A DNA stretch of 64,000 nucleotides. Origin: Hymenobacter algoricola (GTDB lineage Bacteria; Bacteroidota; Bacteroidia; Cytophagales; Hymenobacteraceae). Both the position numbers and the translations under genes were made by a program. The stretch's first letter is position 1; each line of letters opens with the position of its first letter. Shown one piece after another: positions 34,012-42,677 of this stretch. The stretch lies in the NCBI RefSeq assembly GCF_039539525.1, contig NZ_BAABDH010000114.1, forward strand, positions 62,001-126,000, given 5' to 3'. The notes beneath the pieces are model-generated. The model did not search any database and was not told where the DNA came from. It saw nothing but the letters and a program-made list of their open reading frames with translations.

Positions 34012-34707
34012 ATGTGGTACGGTGCTGTGGCCGCGCCCAAAGGCCGGGTCGCGCTGTTTCACGGCTACACCAGCGACAAATCGAAGCTGCTCACCGAAGC
34101 CGGCTTTTTCCGCTCCCTGGGCTATTGCGTGCTGCTGGTGGACATGAGCGGGGCGGGCAACTCGGCCGGCTACCGCTGCACCGTGGGCTACCGCGAAGCC
34201 GACGACGTGGCCACCGCTTCCCGGTTTCTGACCCGGCAGCAGCCCACGGCACCCGTGGTGCTGTACGGCGTGAGCATGGGCGCCGCCGCCATTCTGCGGG
34301 CCGAAGCGGAGCTGGGCGTGCGGCCCGCCGCCGCCATCGTGGAGTGCCCCTACGGCAGCATGCTCGAAACGGCCCAGAACCGGTTTCGGGCGATGGGCGT
34401 GCCGGCCTTCCCGCTGGCCAACCTGCTAGTGTTCTGGGGCGGGGCGCAAAACGGCTTCTGGGCCTTCGGCCACGATGCCCGCCGCTATGCCCGCCTAATT
34501 CGTACCCTTACCCTGCTTATGTACGGGCTGGCTGACCGGCGCGTAACCCGCCAGGAAGCCGACGGCATCTTCGCGGCCCTGCGCGGCCCCAAGCAGCGGT
34601 ACTACTTCCCCGGCGTTGGCCACGAGCCGTACTGGCGCCGCGCGGCTGCTGCCTGGCAAAGCCAGATTCGGTCGTTTCTGCAAAGCACCGCCGCCAGCCG
34701 GCAGTAG
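34012..34707 (+). CDS. Alpha/beta hydrolase (likely longer at the N-terminus)
   Basis: A 231-residue part of an alpha/beta hydrolase: oxyanion region VALFHGYTSDKS, nucleophile elbow LYGVSMGAAAI with Ser in GVSMG, and the late-strand His in PGVGHEPYW. Asp is likely in MYGLADRRVTR. The ATG 34012 is the first ATG, GTG or TTG in frame, but the frame upstream is open and conserved-looking: from about 33763 it reads a typical N-terminal membrane helix (RRVGLILLGLFLLVNLVAF) followed by about 60 sensible residues. So the true protein is probably about 315 residues, starting at a non-standard codon near 33760-33775. It would be an inner-membrane-anchored esterase or lipase-like enzyme of unknown substrate. 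Confidence 0.78.
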   Translation: MWYGAVAAPKGRVALFHGYTSDKSKLLTEAGFFRSLGYCVLLVDMSGAGNSAGYRCTVGYREADDVATASRFLTRQQPTAPVVLYGVSMGAAAILRAEAELGVRPAAAIVECPYGSMLETAQNRFRAMGVPAFPLANLLVFWGGAQNGFWAFGHDARRYARLIRTLTLLMYGLADRRVTRQEADGIFAALRGPKQRYYFPGVGHEPYWRRAAAAWQSQIRSFLQSTAASRQ

Positions 34708-35116
34708 CCAGCCTTTCCTTGTCCTGCCGGCTGCCGCCGGGTGCCCTTTGCGGTGCCCGGCGGCTTCCTTGTGCGGGCATGGCATCCTTGACTCTGTGCA
34801 ACCAGTGGCTAGCAGTAGGTCCATGCCCTGCATTCGCTGCTGCTGGCCTCCAGGTCCCAGTAGCACTATTTGCTGCTGCCCCAAGGCGTCCTGGGCTCTG
34901 AATAACCACCTCCGGCACCAGGTAACCAAAAGTTCTTTCTATACTAACCTCTCCCAGCAGCAGTACTGATCAAAAGTGGCGCTGTTTGGTATTTTTTTCA
35001 CCTTCAACGCCTTACCCAGGGTGGGTAACCACTCACTTTCGATGTAATAAAATAACGGCCGGAGTTGGGTTGTTTTGCGGAAACCCGTTACTTGCGAAAC
35101 TTAACACAAACGTAAC
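34708..35116. other. 409-base intergenic region before the pyrimidine-degradation genes
   Basis: No gene is seen. It contains a 9-base hairpin (GCCGCCGGG/CCCGGCGGC, 34733-34764) just after the hydrolase stop, a possible weak terminator without T run, and a 17-base palindrome at 35012-35028 that may be an operator for mmsA. Confidence 0.5.
35012..35028. promoter_or_regulatory. Candidate operator TTACCCA-N3-TGGGTAA
   Basis: A perfect palindrome with 7-base arms and a GGG centre, 88 bases upstream of mmsA. The first gene of a catabolic cluster is a plausible place for a regulator site; no regulator gene is next to it. Confidence 0.4.
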
Positions 35117-36589
35117 ATGGAAGTCCAAACAGTAAAATACCCTGTTGTTCGCAACTACGTAGCCGGCCGGTTTGAGGACGACCAGACGCGCCGGACGATG
35201 GACGTGGAAAGCCCGCTGACGGGTGAGGTCATTTCCACCCTGCCCCTGTCGGGTGCTGCCGAGCTGGACCGGGCCGTGCAGGCCGCCAAGGCGGCCTACC
35301 CTACGTGGTCGGCTACGCCCATCAAGGAGCGGGTACAGATTTTTTACCGCTACAAAACCTTACTGGAGCGCGACATGAAGGCCCTAGCCGACCTCGTGCG
35401 CGAAGAAAACGGCAAGACCTACGACGAAGCCCGCGCCGAAGTGGAGAAGGCCATTGAGCTGACCGAGTTTGCCTGCTCCCTGCCCCAGCTGATTCAGGGC
35501 GAGTTTCTGGAAGTGAGCAAGGGCGTGGAGGCCCGCGTGGAGCGCAAGCCCCTGGGCGTAGTGGCCAGCATTGCCCCCTTCAACTTCCCCAACATGGTGC
35601 CCCACTGGACCATTCCGAACGCGCTGGTGCTGGGCAACACGATGATTCTGAAGCCTTCGGAGATAGTGCCGCTCAGCGCCGGCCGCATTGCCGAGCTGCT
35701 CCACGAAGCCGGCCTGCCCGACGGAGTGCTCAACATCGTGCACGGCGACCGGGAAATCGTGGAAGCCATCTGCGACCATCCCGACATTCAGGCCGTGTCG
35801 TTTGTGGGCTCCACCGCCATTGCCAAAGTGGTCTACATCCGCGCCACCAGTAACCTGAAGCGCTGCGTGGCGTTGGGCGGGGCCAAAAACCACCTGCTGG
35901 TGCTGCCCGACGCCCACCCCGAAATGACGGCTTCCAACGTGGCCGCCTCCATGTCGGGCTGCGCGGGGCAGCGCTGCATGGCCGGCTCGACGATGGTCGG
36001 CGTGGGCGCCGTGGACGGCATCGTGGCCAAGATCGTGGAGGAAGCCCGCAAGATCGTGCCGGGCCAGAACCTGGGCTCAGTGATCAGCAAGGCCGCCAAG
36101 GAGCGCATCGAAAAGCACATTGCCGAAGCCGAAGCCGCCGGGGCCAAAGTGCTGCTCGACGGCCGCAACACCACCGTCGCCGACCACGAGGGCGGCTACT
36201 ACGTGGGTGCCACCGTCATCGACTACGTAACGCCCGACATGCGCATTGCCCAGGAAGAAGTGTTCGGGCCGGTGCTGGCCATCATGCGCACCACCACCCT
36301 GGACGAGGCCCTGGCCATCGAAAACGCCAACCCCTACGGCAACGCGGCGGCCGTGTTTACCAGCAGCGGCAGCAGCGCCCGCTACGTGATGGACCACGCC
36401 AACGCGGGCATGATTGGCGTCAATATCGGCGTGCCGGTGCCCCGGGAGCCGTTTTCCTTCGGCGGCTGGAACGACTCGAAGTTCGGCGCCTGCGACATCA
36501 CCGGCAAAAGCTCCATCGAGTTCTGGACCCAGCTCAAGAAAACCACCACCAAGTGGAACCCCGAGTCGCGGGTGAACTGGATGAGCTAA
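35117..36589 (+). CDS. mmsA: CoA-acylating methylmalonate/malonate-semialdehyde dehydrogenase
   Basis: A 490-residue NAD-dependent enzyme that oxidises malonate semialdehyde or methylmalonate semialdehyde and forms acetyl-CoA or propionyl-CoA. The catalytic Cys is C287 in GCAGQRCMAG; the usual general-base Glu of aldehyde dehydrogenases is replaced by Asn (VALGGAKNH, about 252-260), the signature of the CoA-acylating subfamily. The N-terminal NYVAGRFED and PFNFPNMVPHW are standard. It is the first gene of the pyrimidine catabolism cluster and would take the last step of uracil or thymine degradation; thymine would give propionyl-CoA. A family B repeat follows. Confidence 0.93.
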   Translation: MEVQTVKYPVVRNYVAGRFEDDQTRRTMDVESPLTGEVISTLPLSGAAELDRAVQAAKAAYPTWSATPIKERVQIFYRYKTLLERDMKALADLVREENGKTYDEARAEVEKAIELTEFACSLPQLIQGEFLEVSKGVEARVERKPLGVVASIAPFNFPNMVPHWTIPNALVLGNTMILKPSEIVPLSAGRIAELLHEAGLPDGVLNIVHGDREIVEAICDHPDIQAVSFVGSTAIAKVVYIRATSNLKRCVALGGAKNHLLVLPDAHPEMTASNVAASMSGCAGQRCMAGSTMVGVGAVDGIVAKIVEEARKIVPGQNLGSVISKAAKERIEKHIAEAEAAGAKVLLDGRNTTVADHEGGYYVGATVIDYVTPDMRIAQEEVFGPVLAIMRTTTLDEALAIENANPYGNAAAVFTSSGSSARYVMDHANAGMIGVNIGVPVPREPFSFGGWNDSKFGACDITGKSSIEFWTQLKKTTTKWNPESRVNWMS

Positions 36590-36597
36590 GACTCAAT

Positions 36598-36697
36598 AGA
36601 ACGTCATTCCGAGCGAAGCCGAGGAATCTCGCGTGCAGCAGTAATCAAATCGTCCAACGATACGAGCGAGATGCCTCGGCTGCGCCCGGCATGACGT
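36598..36697. repeat. Family B palindromic repeat (copy 2)
   Basis: 100 bases, left end AGAACGTCATTCCGAGC, right end GCCCGGCATGACGT, with inner CTCGCGTG. It ends 9 bases before the TTG start of the GIY-YIG gene. Confidence 0.88.
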
Positions 36698-36706
36698 ACA
36701 AATTCC

Positions 36707-37006
36707 TTGAGTTTCTACGTGTACATCCTAATCAATCCGGCCCACACCGTGCTCTACACCGGCGTTACCAATAATTTGGAGCGTCGCCTGCACGAGCATA
36801 GCGAAGGGTTGGGCGACGCTGGAAAGTTCACGGGACGTTACCAGTGTAACCTGCTGGTATACTTTGAAATCAGCCCCAATGCCACGCAGCCTATTGCGAG
36901 AGAAAAGCAAACCAAGAACTGGACTCGCGCCAAAAAGGAATTTCTCATCAACACCCTGAACCCGACCTGGGAGCCGATAGACCTCCAAACCTGGAACGGC
37001 GGATGA
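36707..37006 (+). CDS. GIY-YIG nuclease family protein
   Basis: A 99-residue single-domain protein of the UvrC-N/URI class. Motif YVYIL...VLYTGVTNNLERRLHEH carries the GIY and YIG-like segments (YVYI and YTGV), the catalytic Arg in RRLHEH, and the metal Glu later (YFEI or REKQTKNW). The start TTG 36707 yields the standard MSFYVYIL. It is inserted between aminotransferase and mmsA genes and bounded by copies of the family B palindrome: a full copy ends 9 bases before it and a half copy lies 15 bases after it. Such small nucleases are common in multiple copies in Bacteroidota; a link to spread of the repeat is inferred only. Confidence 0.85.
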   Translation: MSFYVYILINPAHTVLYTGVTNNLERRLHEHSEGLGDAGKFTGRYQCNLLVYFEISPNATQPIAREKQTKNWTRAKKEFLINTLNPTWEPIDLQTWNGG

Positions 37007-37020
37007 TGCCCTCTTGCGAC

Positions 37021-37060
37021 AGCACGCGAGATGCCTCGGCTTCGCTCGGCATGACGTTCT
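37021..37060. repeat. Family B palindromic repeat (right half only, copy 3)
   Basis: 40 bases reading AGCACGCGAGATGCCTCGG and ending GGCATGACGTTCT, the right end of the element without the left half. It lies between the GIY-YIG and aminotransferase genes. Confidence 0.85.
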
Positions 37061-37076
37061 TCTAAAATCACTAAGC

Positions 37077-38429
37077 ATGGAAACCTACACCGAAACCGAC
37101 AAGGACCAGATCCTCCAGGACAACCTCGACCACACGCTCTTCTCCTGGTCGAAGCAGACGGGCCTGAACCCGATCAGCGCCGAGCGGGCCGCGGGCGTGT
37201 ACCTCTACGACCGGGACGGCCAGCGCTACATCGACTTCAGCTCCCAGCTGATGAACGTGAACATCGGCCACGGCGACCAGCGCGTGACCGAGGCCGTAGC
37301 GGCCCAGATGCGCGAGCTGAGCTACGTGTACCCGGGCATGATTACCAAGGCCCGCGGCGACCTGGGCAAGCGGCTGGCGGAAATCACTGCGCCCAACCTG
37401 AACAAGGCCTTCTTCACTTTGGGCGGGGCCGAGGCCATTGAAAACGCCATCAAGCTGGCCCGGGTGTACACCGGCCGCCACAAGATCGTGGCCCTGTACC
37501 AGTCGTTTCACGGCGCCTCCTACGGGGCCATGAGCGTGGGCGGCGACCCGCGCAAGTTTGCCGTCGACAGCCAGGCCATGCCCAACGTGGTGCACGTGGA
37601 AAACCCGTTTTTCTACCGCTGCCCCTGGCACAGCACCACGCCCGAGGAGTGCGCCCAGCGCGCCGCCGACGCCATGGAGCGCATCATCGGCTACGAGAAT
37701 CCGGGCAGCGTGGCGGCCATTGTGCTCGAAGGCGAGTCGGGCACCTCGGGCTGCATCAAGTATCCGCCCGGCTACTGGCAGCGGGTGCGTGAAATCTGCG
37801 ACAAGCACGGCATCCTGCTTATTGCTGATGAAGTAATGAGCGGTTTCGGGCGCACCGGCAAGTGGTTCGGCTCCGACCACCACGGCGTGAAAGTCGACAT
37901 CATGTGCATGGCCAAGGGCATCACCGCCGGCTACCTGCCCCTGGGCGCAGTGATGGTCGACGACACCATTGCCCACCACTTCGACGACAAGCCCCTGCCG
38001 CTGGGCCTCACCTACTCGGCCCACCCGGTATCGTGCGCCGCCGCCGTGGCCGTGCTCGACATCTACGAGGAAGACGGCCTGCTCGAAAACACCGTGCGGA
38101 TGGGCAGGCACCTCGACGAGCGGATGTGCGAGCTGATGGCCCGCCACCCCAGCATCGGCGACTGGCGCAACACGGGCCTGTTCGGCTGCATCGAGCTGGT
38201 AAAAAACCGCCAGACCAAGGAGCCGATGGCGCCCTGGAACGCGGCCCCCAGCCAGATGGACGTCATGAACAAGGTGATGGCCAAGATCAAGGAGCTGGGT
38301 ATGTACACCTTCGTGCGCTGGAACTACATCTTCATTGCCCCGCCGTTGAATATCACCCGGGAAGAGCTGGATGAAGGTCTGGACATTATCTCCCAGGCCC
38401 TCAGCGTCGCCGACGAGTACGTGCACTAG
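37077..38429 (+). CDS. Class III aminotransferase, probably beta-alanine/pyruvate type
   Basis: A 450-residue PLP enzyme of fold I, class III. PLP-binding residues: GGAEA (116-120), D251 in LLIADEVMSGFGRTG, and the Schiff-base lysine K280 in MCMAKGITAGYLPLG. The C-terminal LGMYTFVRWNYIFIAPPLN matches omega-aminotransferases. In this cluster its job is to convert beta-alanine (from uracil) or beta-aminoisobutyrate (from thymine) to malonate or methylmalonate semialdehyde, which MmsA then oxidises. The amino acceptor (pyruvate or 2-oxoglutarate) cannot be told. ATG 37077 is preferred over an upstream GTG-like frame that runs through a repeat. Confidence 0.88.
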   Translation: METYTETDKDQILQDNLDHTLFSWSKQTGLNPISAERAAGVYLYDRDGQRYIDFSSQLMNVNIGHGDQRVTEAVAAQMRELSYVYPGMITKARGDLGKRLAEITAPNLNKAFFTLGGAEAIENAIKLARVYTGRHKIVALYQSFHGASYGAMSVGGDPRKFAVDSQAMPNVVHVENPFFYRCPWHSTTPEECAQRAADAMERIIGYENPGSVAAIVLEGESGTSGCIKYPPGYWQRVREICDKHGILLIADEVMSGFGRTGKWFGSDHHGVKVDIMCMAKGITAGYLPLGAVMVDDTIAHHFDDKPLPLGLTYSAHPVSCAAAVAVLDIYEEDGLLENTVRMGRHLDERMCELMARHPSIGDWRNTGLFGCIELVKNRQTKEPMAPWNAAPSQMDVMNKVMAKIKELGMYTFVRWNYIFIAPPLNITREELDEGLDIISQALSVADEYVH

Positions 38430-38442
38430 GCCAAGCAATAAC

Positions 38443-38605
38443 AGAACGTCATTCCGAGCATTCTGCGCATGAAGCAGAAACCGAGGAATCTCGCGTGCAA
38501 TGGTATTGTCATGCTGAGCCCCGCGAAGCATCTCTACCGCTTCGTTGGATTACCATGCGGAAGTCAGCACGCGAGATTCCTCGGCTTCGCTCGGAATGAC
38601 GTTCA
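38443..38605. repeat. Family B palindromic repeat (copy 4, long form)
   Basis: About 163 bases: left end AGAACGTCATTCCGAGC, right end GAATGACGTTC, with an inserted middle that contains ATGCTGAGCCCCGCGAAGC and TCTACCGCTTCG, shared with the copies at 40162 and 42678. It occupies about half of the 337-base gap before hydA; the remainder holds no recognised feature. Confidence 0.87.
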
Positions 38606-38766
38606 GATTGGCACAGTAAAACGCAGCCCTTTTCGAAGCTTCCTGTCAAGTCAGATTCATACCGGCTTAGCCCTTACTGTTGCTCGATTTCAGGTTTGGC
38701 AGCTTGCTTTCGGTGGCGGAAAACGCTACTTTTTCAGGCTATAACTCCCTCACTATCCAGTTTTTG

Positions 38767-40143
38767 ATGGCATCTCTACTGCTTAAAAATGGCCGCGTAG
38801 TCACGGCCGACTCCGACAGCGTGTGCGACGTGCTGATTGAGGGCGAAGTCATCGTTGCGCTGGGCCGCAACCTGCCCGTGCCGGCCGACCAGACCATCGA
38901 CTGCACCGGCCGGATTATCGTGCCCGGCGGCATCGACCCGCACGTGCACCTGGACATGCCGTTTATGGGCACCTTCAGCTCCGACACCCACGAAACCGGC
39001 ACCCGCGCCGCCCTGCACGGCGGCACGACCACCGTCATCGACTTTGTGCTGCAGAAGCAGGGCCACAGCCTGCGCGAGGCCCTCACCGAATGGCAGGGCC
39101 GTGCCACCGGCACCGCCGTCGGCGACTACTCGTTCCACATGGCCGTGACGGACTTCAACCCCGGCACCAAGGAGGAAATCAAGGACATGGTGGCCGAGGG
39201 CATCACGTCCTTCAAAACCTTCATGGCCTACAAGGGCGCGCTCATGATTGACGACGCGCAGATGGTGGGGCTGATGCAGGAAGTGAAAAAGTACGGCGCG
39301 CTGGTCACGGCTCACGCCACCAACGGCGACATGATTGACACGCTCATTGCCCAGCACCGCGCCCAGGGCAAACTCTCGCCGCTCTACCACTACCTCAGCC
39401 AGCCCGAAGTCACCGAGTCGGAAGCCTCGGGCCGCTTCGCCGACATTGCCAACTACACCGGCGTCAACGCCTACATCGTGCACCTGACCTGCGAGGGCGC
39501 GCTCAACCAGGTACGCCGGGCTACGGAGCGGAACCAGCGCGTGTTCGTGGAAACCTGCATTCAGTACCTGGTGCTCGATGCTTCCTTATATAACGACGAG
39601 GCCAACGGGGCCAAGTACGTCATGTCGCCGCCGCTGCGGCAGAAAAAGGACCAGGAAACGCTCTGGGCGGGCATCAACCAGGGCCTGGTACAGGTGGTGG
39701 GTACCGACCACTGCCCATTTATGCTGGCGCAGAAGCGCATGGGCAAGGACGACTTTTCCAAGATTCCCAACGGCCACCCCGCCATCGAGCACCGCATGGA
39801 GCTGCTGTTTTCGGAAGGCGTGAGCAAGGGGCGCATCAGCCTGCAAAGGTTCGTGGAGGTGACCAGCACCAACGCGGCCAAGATCTTCGGCATGTTTCCG
39901 CGCAAAGGCACCATCAGCATTGGCGCCGACGCGGATTTAGTCATCATTGACCCCACCAAAAAGCACACGATTTCGGCTGAAACGCACCACATGAACGTCG
40001 ACTACTCGGCCTACGAGGGCTGGGAGCTGACCGGCAAAATAGACACCGTGCTGCTCCGCGGGCAGGTAGCCGTGGACGCCGGCGAAACCAAAGTTGGCCG
40101 CGGCTACGGGCAGTTCATCAGGCGCGGCGTTACGGCTTTTTAG
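38767..40143 (+). CDS. hydA: Dihydropyrimidinase
   Basis: A 458-residue amidohydrolase that opens dihydrouracil or dihydrothymine to N-carbamoyl-beta-alanine or its methyl homologue. Dinuclear zinc ligands: H59 and H61 in GGIDPHVHLDMPF, the carboxylated lysine K150 in GITSFKTFMAYK (same position as in D-hydantoinases), H183 in VTAHATNGDM, and a later Asp in VVGTDHCPF. Length is as usual for the family. ATG 38767 fits the start MASLLLKNGRVV. In the cluster it acts between PreTA and the N-carbamoyl hydrolase. Family B repeats lie on either side. Confidence 0.94.
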   Translation: MASLLLKNGRVVTADSDSVCDVLIEGEVIVALGRNLPVPADQTIDCTGRIIVPGGIDPHVHLDMPFMGTFSSDTHETGTRAALHGGTTTVIDFVLQKQGHSLREALTEWQGRATGTAVGDYSFHMAVTDFNPGTKEEIKDMVAEGITSFKTFMAYKGALMIDDAQMVGLMQEVKKYGALVTAHATNGDMIDTLIAQHRAQGKLSPLYHYLSQPEVTESEASGRFADIANYTGVNAYIVHLTCEGALNQVRRATERNQRVFVETCIQYLVLDASLYNDEANGAKYVMSPPLRQKKDQETLWAGINQGLVQVVGTDHCPFMLAQKRMGKDDFSKIPNGHPAIEHRMELLFSEGVSKGRISLQRFVEVTSTNAAKIFGMFPRKGTISIGADADLVIIDPTKKHTISAETHHMNVDYSAYEGWELTGKIDTVLLRGQVAVDAGETKVGRGYGQFIRRGVTAF

Positions 40144-40161
40144 CCGACTAGAACAACCAAA

Positions 40162-40327
40162 AGAACGTCATGCTGAGCTTGTCGAAGCATCTCGCGTGCT
40201 GTCGTTGCAATACCATTCAAACGAAGCGGTAGAGATGCTTCGGCAAGCGGACGCCAGATCAAGCATGACAATACTCTGGCAACGACGCCACGCGAGATGC
40301 CTCGGCTTCGCTCGGCATGACCGTTCT
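40162..40327. repeat. Family B palindromic repeat (copy 5, long form)
   Basis: About 166 bases: left end AGAACGTCATGCTGAGC, right end GGCATGACCGTTCT. The inner AAACGAAGCGGTAGAGATGC and GCTTCGGCAAGCGGACGCC link it to copies at 38443 and 42678. It lies between hydA and the N-carbamoyl hydrolase gene. Confidence 0.86.
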
Positions 40328-40379
40328 GTTGAAATCGATTTCAAACTCATTCCCCCCAACCCTTTTCCTCTCTACCCCA

Positions 40380-41246
40380 ATGCCCAGAATTATCAAATCC
40401 GGCCTGATCCAGATGAGTTTGCCGATGACGGAAGGCGAAGGCACGATTGCCGAAATCATGGAAGCCATGGTGCAGAAGCACATTCCGCTCATCGAAGAAG
40501 CCGGCCGCCAGGGCGTGCAGATTCTGTGCCTGCAGGAAATCTTCAATACGCCCTACTTCTGCCCCGGCCAGGATAAGGCCTGGTACGCCTCCGCCGAATC
40601 GGTGCCCGGCCCGACCACGGACCGCATGGCCGAGTACGCCAGGAAGTATAACATGGTGATGATTGTGCCCATCTATGAGCGGGAGTCGGCGGGCTTTCTG
40701 TACAACACCGCAGCCGTGATTGACGCCGACGGCACCTACCTGGGCAAGTACCGCAAGAACCACATTCCCCACACCTCCGGCTTCTGGGAGAAGTTCTTCT
40801 TCAAGCCCGGCAATATGGGCTACCCCGTGTTCCAGACCAAGTACGCCAAAGTAGGCGTCTACATCTGCTACGACCGGCACTTCCCCGACGGCGCCCGGGT
40901 GCTGGGCCTGAACGGCGCGGAAATCGTGTACAATCCTTCCGCTACCGTAGCGGGCCTCTCGCAGTACCTGTGGAAGCTGGAGCAGCCGGCCCACGCGGCG
41001 GCCAACGGCTACTTCATGGGCTGCATCAACCGCGTCGGCACCGAGAAGCCCTGGAACCTGGGCAAATTCTACGGCACGAGCTACTTCGTGGACCCGCGCG
41101 GCCAGATCCTGGCCCAGGCCAGCGAGGATAACGACGAGCTGCTGGTAGCCGAATTCGACCTCGACATGATTGAGGAAGTGCGCAACACCTGGCAGTTCTT
41201 CCGCGACCGTCGCCCCGAGACGTACGAGAAGCTGGTGGAGCTGTAG
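40380..41246 (+). CDS. Carbon-nitrogen hydrolase, beta-ureidopropionase type
   Basis: A 288-residue nitrilase-superfamily enzyme. The catalytic triad is E53 (LCLQEIF), K126 (GKYRKNHIP) and C163 (YICYDRHFPDGARVLG). The length and motif spacing fit N-carbamyl amino acid amidohydrolases and bacterial beta-ureidopropionases. In this cluster the inferred reaction is N-carbamoyl-beta-alanine (or the methyl form) to beta-alanine, CO2 and ammonia, third step of the reductive pyrimidine pathway. ATG 40380 is chosen; the upstream codons belong to a repeat. It is followed by a miniature family B copy. Activity on other N-carbamoyl amides cannot be excluded. Confidence 0.9.
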   Translation: MPRIIKSGLIQMSLPMTEGEGTIAEIMEAMVQKHIPLIEEAGRQGVQILCLQEIFNTPYFCPGQDKAWYASAESVPGPTTDRMAEYARKYNMVMIVPIYERESAGFLYNTAAVIDADGTYLGKYRKNHIPHTSGFWEKFFFKPGNMGYPVFQTKYAKVGVYICYDRHFPDGARVLGLNGAEIVYNPSATVAGLSQYLWKLEQPAHAAANGYFMGCINRVGTEKPWNLGKFYGTSYFVDPRGQILAQASEDNDELLVAEFDLDMIEEVRNTWQFFRDRRPETYEKLVEL

Positions 41247-41260
41247 ACAACATCATAACC

Positions 41261-41298
41261 AGAACGTCATTCCTCGGCTTCGCTCGGAATGACGTTCT
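41261..41298. repeat. Miniature family B repeat (both ends only, copy 6)
   Basis: 38 bases: AGAACGTCATTC joined by CTCGGCTTCGCTCG to GAATGACGTTCT, a perfect 12-base-arm hairpin made of the element's ends. It lies between the hydrolase gene and preT. Confidence 0.9.
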
Positions 41299-41331
41299 GA
41301 TTGGTTTTCCCTTTCCGAAAATTCCCATCGT

Positions 41332-42660
41332 ATGGCTGAATACTCTCCTCCTACTTCCGAGCAGGAATTCCACGCGAATTTTGCCCAGATCAAGCCCCGG
41401 ATGAACAGCTCCGAGGCGTTGTTCGAAAGCTCGCGCTGCCTGTTCTGCTTCGATGCGCCCTGCATCCAGGCCTGCCCCACGGGCATCGACATTCCCCAGT
41501 TCATCCGCCAGATCAACACCGGCAACGACACGGGCGCTGCCCGCACCATCTACGAGGCCAACTACTTCGGCAACGCCTGCGGCAAGGTGTGCCCCACGGA
41601 AGTGCTCTGCGAGGGTGCCTGCGTGTACAACCTGCAGGACGTGAAGCCCATCGAAATCGGCCGCCTGCAAAGCTTTGCCACCCGCAAGGCCATTGAGGAG
41701 GAAAAGCCGCTCTTCACCCCCGGCATCCCCAACGGCTGCAAAGTCGCCATCATCGGCGCCGGGCCGGCCGGCATCAGCTGCGCCTGCGAGCTGCGCGCCC
41801 TGGGCTATGAGGTGGACGTGTTCGAAGCCAAAGCTCAGCCTTCGGGCCTGACGGTGTACGGCGTGGCGCCCTACAAAATCACCAACGAGGAAGTGCTGGC
41901 CGAAATGGCCTACCTGCAAAAGCAGTTCGGCTATTCAGTTAAGTATAATGCGCCCATCAGCTCCCGCGAGGAATTGCAGAAGCTGGAAAACGACTACGAC
42001 GCCATTTTCCTGGGCATCGGCCTGGGCAAAACCAACGCTTTGAGCCTGCCCGGCGAGGAGCGCGAAAACTGCATCGGCGCGGTGGAATTCATCGAGCAGC
42101 TGCGCCTGAACCACCACAGCACCGCCGTGGGCCGCAAGGTCATCGTGCTCGGCGGCGGCAACACGGCCATGGACGCCGCCTCGGAATCGTCCCGCATGGG
42201 TGCCGACTCGGTGATTCTGGCTTACCGCCGCGGCAAGGAGGATATGGGCGCCTACGAGTTTGAGTACGACCTCGCGAAAGGTGTGGGCGTGCAAGGCCTG
42301 TTCCACGTGGCCCCGGTCGAAATCATGGGCAACGGCAAGGTCGAAGGCGTCCGGTTTATCCGCACGGCCCTGCACGAGGGCCAGGTGCAGACCGTGCCCG
42401 GCTCCGAGTTCATCGAGCCCTGCGACATGGTGATTAAAGCCACCGGCCAGGCCAAGCAGACCCAGTTTCTGAGCTTGATTCCGGGCCTGAAAACTGACGG
42501 CAAAGGGCGCATCATCGCCGATGAGCGCACGGGCCAGACCACCAACCCGCAGTACTTCACCTCCGGCGACGCCCGCAACGGCGGCGCGGAAGTCGTCAAC
42601 GCCGCCGCCGAAGCCAAAGCCACCGCCCGCGGCATCCACGAATACCTTTCCCGCAAGTAG
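41332..42660 (+). CDS. preT: NAD-dependent dihydropyrimidine dehydrogenase subunit PreT
   Basis: A 442-residue electron-transfer subunit. The N-terminal Fe-S domain has two sets of four Cys (C36, C39, C44, C48 and C83, C87, C93, C97); FAD motif VAIIGAGPAGISCA begins near 138, the NAD(P)-binding VIVLGGGNTAMDAA near 270, and the C-terminal FAD contact (YFTSGDARNGGAEVVNAAAE). With PreA it forms the PreTA dehydrogenase, which reduces uracil and thymine to their 5,6-dihydro forms, the first step of the pathway. The fourth-to-fifth gene order with preA downstream after 297 bases of repeat is unusual because the two subunits are normally adjacent. Confidence 0.93.
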   Translation: MAEYSPPTSEQEFHANFAQIKPRMNSSEALFESSRCLFCFDAPCIQACPTGIDIPQFIRQINTGNDTGAARTIYEANYFGNACGKVCPTEVLCEGACVYNLQDVKPIEIGRLQSFATRKAIEEEKPLFTPGIPNGCKVAIIGAGPAGISCACELRALGYEVDVFEAKAQPSGLTVYGVAPYKITNEEVLAEMAYLQKQFGYSVKYNAPISSREELQKLENDYDAIFLGIGLGKTNALSLPGEERENCIGAVEFIEQLRLNHHSTAVGRKVIVLGGGNTAMDAASESSRMGADSVILAYRRGKEDMGAYEFEYDLAKGVGVQGLFHVAPVEIMGNGKVEGVRFIRTALHEGQVQTVPGSEFIEPCDMVIKATGQAKQTQFLSLIPGLKTDGKGRIIADERTGQTTNPQYFTSGDARNGGAEVVNAAAEAKATARGIHEYLSRK

Positions 42661-42677
42661 TCCATTCAGCCAAAAAA

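Noticed and set aside
37071..38531. 486-codon minus-strand frame opposite the aminotransferase gene
   Set aside because: Antisense to a clear PLP aminotransferase.
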